A stretch of DNA of 64,000 nucleotides. Source: Pseudoips prasinana (Eukaryota; Arthropoda; Insecta; Lepidoptera; Nolidae). Position numbers and translations under genes: made by a program. The DNA is taken from positions 682,001-746,000 of the forward strand of contig OX621250.1 in the NCBI GenBank assembly GCA_951640165.1, written 5' to 3'. Positions within the stretch are counted from its first letter, which is position 1; every line of letters starts with the position of its first letter. Of this stretch, positions 63,940-64,000 are shown in pieces. The notes below the pieces were generated by a model, which was given only the letters and a program-made list of their open reading frames with translations, searched no databases and was not told where the DNA came from.

Positions 63940-64000
63940 GCCTTGTGTGTTTATATATTTTTTTAAAATCTATATTGGTATGTATTATTATTAATAATAA

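Larger units (their letters stand above)
54530..64000 (+). mobile_element. Outer plus-strand two-ORF LINE, split by a nested LINE
   Basis: This comprises ORF1 (54558-55766), ORF2 part 1 (55750-57643) and ORF2 part 2 (62942-63939). A 3' UTR ends in TATTATTATTAATAATAA at the window edge. Removing the nested element (57644-62935 plus one 6-bp duplication) restores a contiguous reading across the junction. Without the insert the element is about 4.2 kb. The 5' end is ill-defined, near 54530, head to head with the minus-strand fragment. Confidence 0.85.

Overview
The window reads as AT-rich, transposon-packed DNA from a moth or butterfly (Lepidoptera). Support: Helitrons of the lepidopteran Lep1 type (ends TCCTACTAAT and GGGGCACAGCTAG), LINE 3' ends with the GGCCGGCAACGCACTTG motif common in lepidopteran genomes, several tRNA-derived SINE families with TATTA tails, an RTE-type LINE with TATG-repeat tails, a mariner, and TTAGG strings (the insect telomere motif). 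I found no host protein-coding exon, rRNA gene or functional tRNA gene; every long open frame belongs to a mobile element. The window is best read as intergenic or intronic DNA made of insertions inside insertions.

Layout. 0-8 kb: non-autonomous pieces (a 500-bp hAT MITE with perfect 8-bp target duplications, a LINE 3' end, SINEs, a Helitron interrupting a SINE) and an intact mariner transposase on the minus strand. 8.8-12.4 kb: an apparently full-length minus-strand RTE-type LINE with one uninterrupted endonuclease/reverse transcriptase frame; two tiny 5'-truncated copies of it lie at 31.4 and 37.0 kb. 17-25.8 kb: a Helitron split by a LINE fragment, a minus-strand Jockey/CR1-type LINE with one frameshift, and a decayed plus-strand LINE. 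27-42 kb: SINEs, Helitrons, MITEs, a 532-bp foldback, and a three-layer nest (5S-rRNA-derived SINE > LINE 3' end > RTE 3' end). 43.5-48.2 kb: a hierarchical 14/42/84-bp minisatellite and a 137-bp tandem repeat. 50-52 kb: several perfect palindromes, one built of TTAGG repeats. 52.9-64 kb: a minus-strand Jockey-type reverse transcriptase fragment head to head with a plus-strand two-ORF LINE, whose ORF2 is split by a 5,292-bp minus-strand LINE with a 6-bp target duplication.

The elements are linked by enzyme dependence rather than by a pathway: LINE reverse transcriptases presumably mobilise the SINEs, the mariner transposase could act on related termini, and the hAT and Helitron pieces depend on enzymes not encoded here. 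The strongest unusual signals are the nested insertions that can be dated relative to each other, SINE families with different tRNA heads sharing one central core, 5S-derived SINEs, the three-tier minisatellite and the perfect palindromes. I did not find convincing evidence of an undescribed host system.
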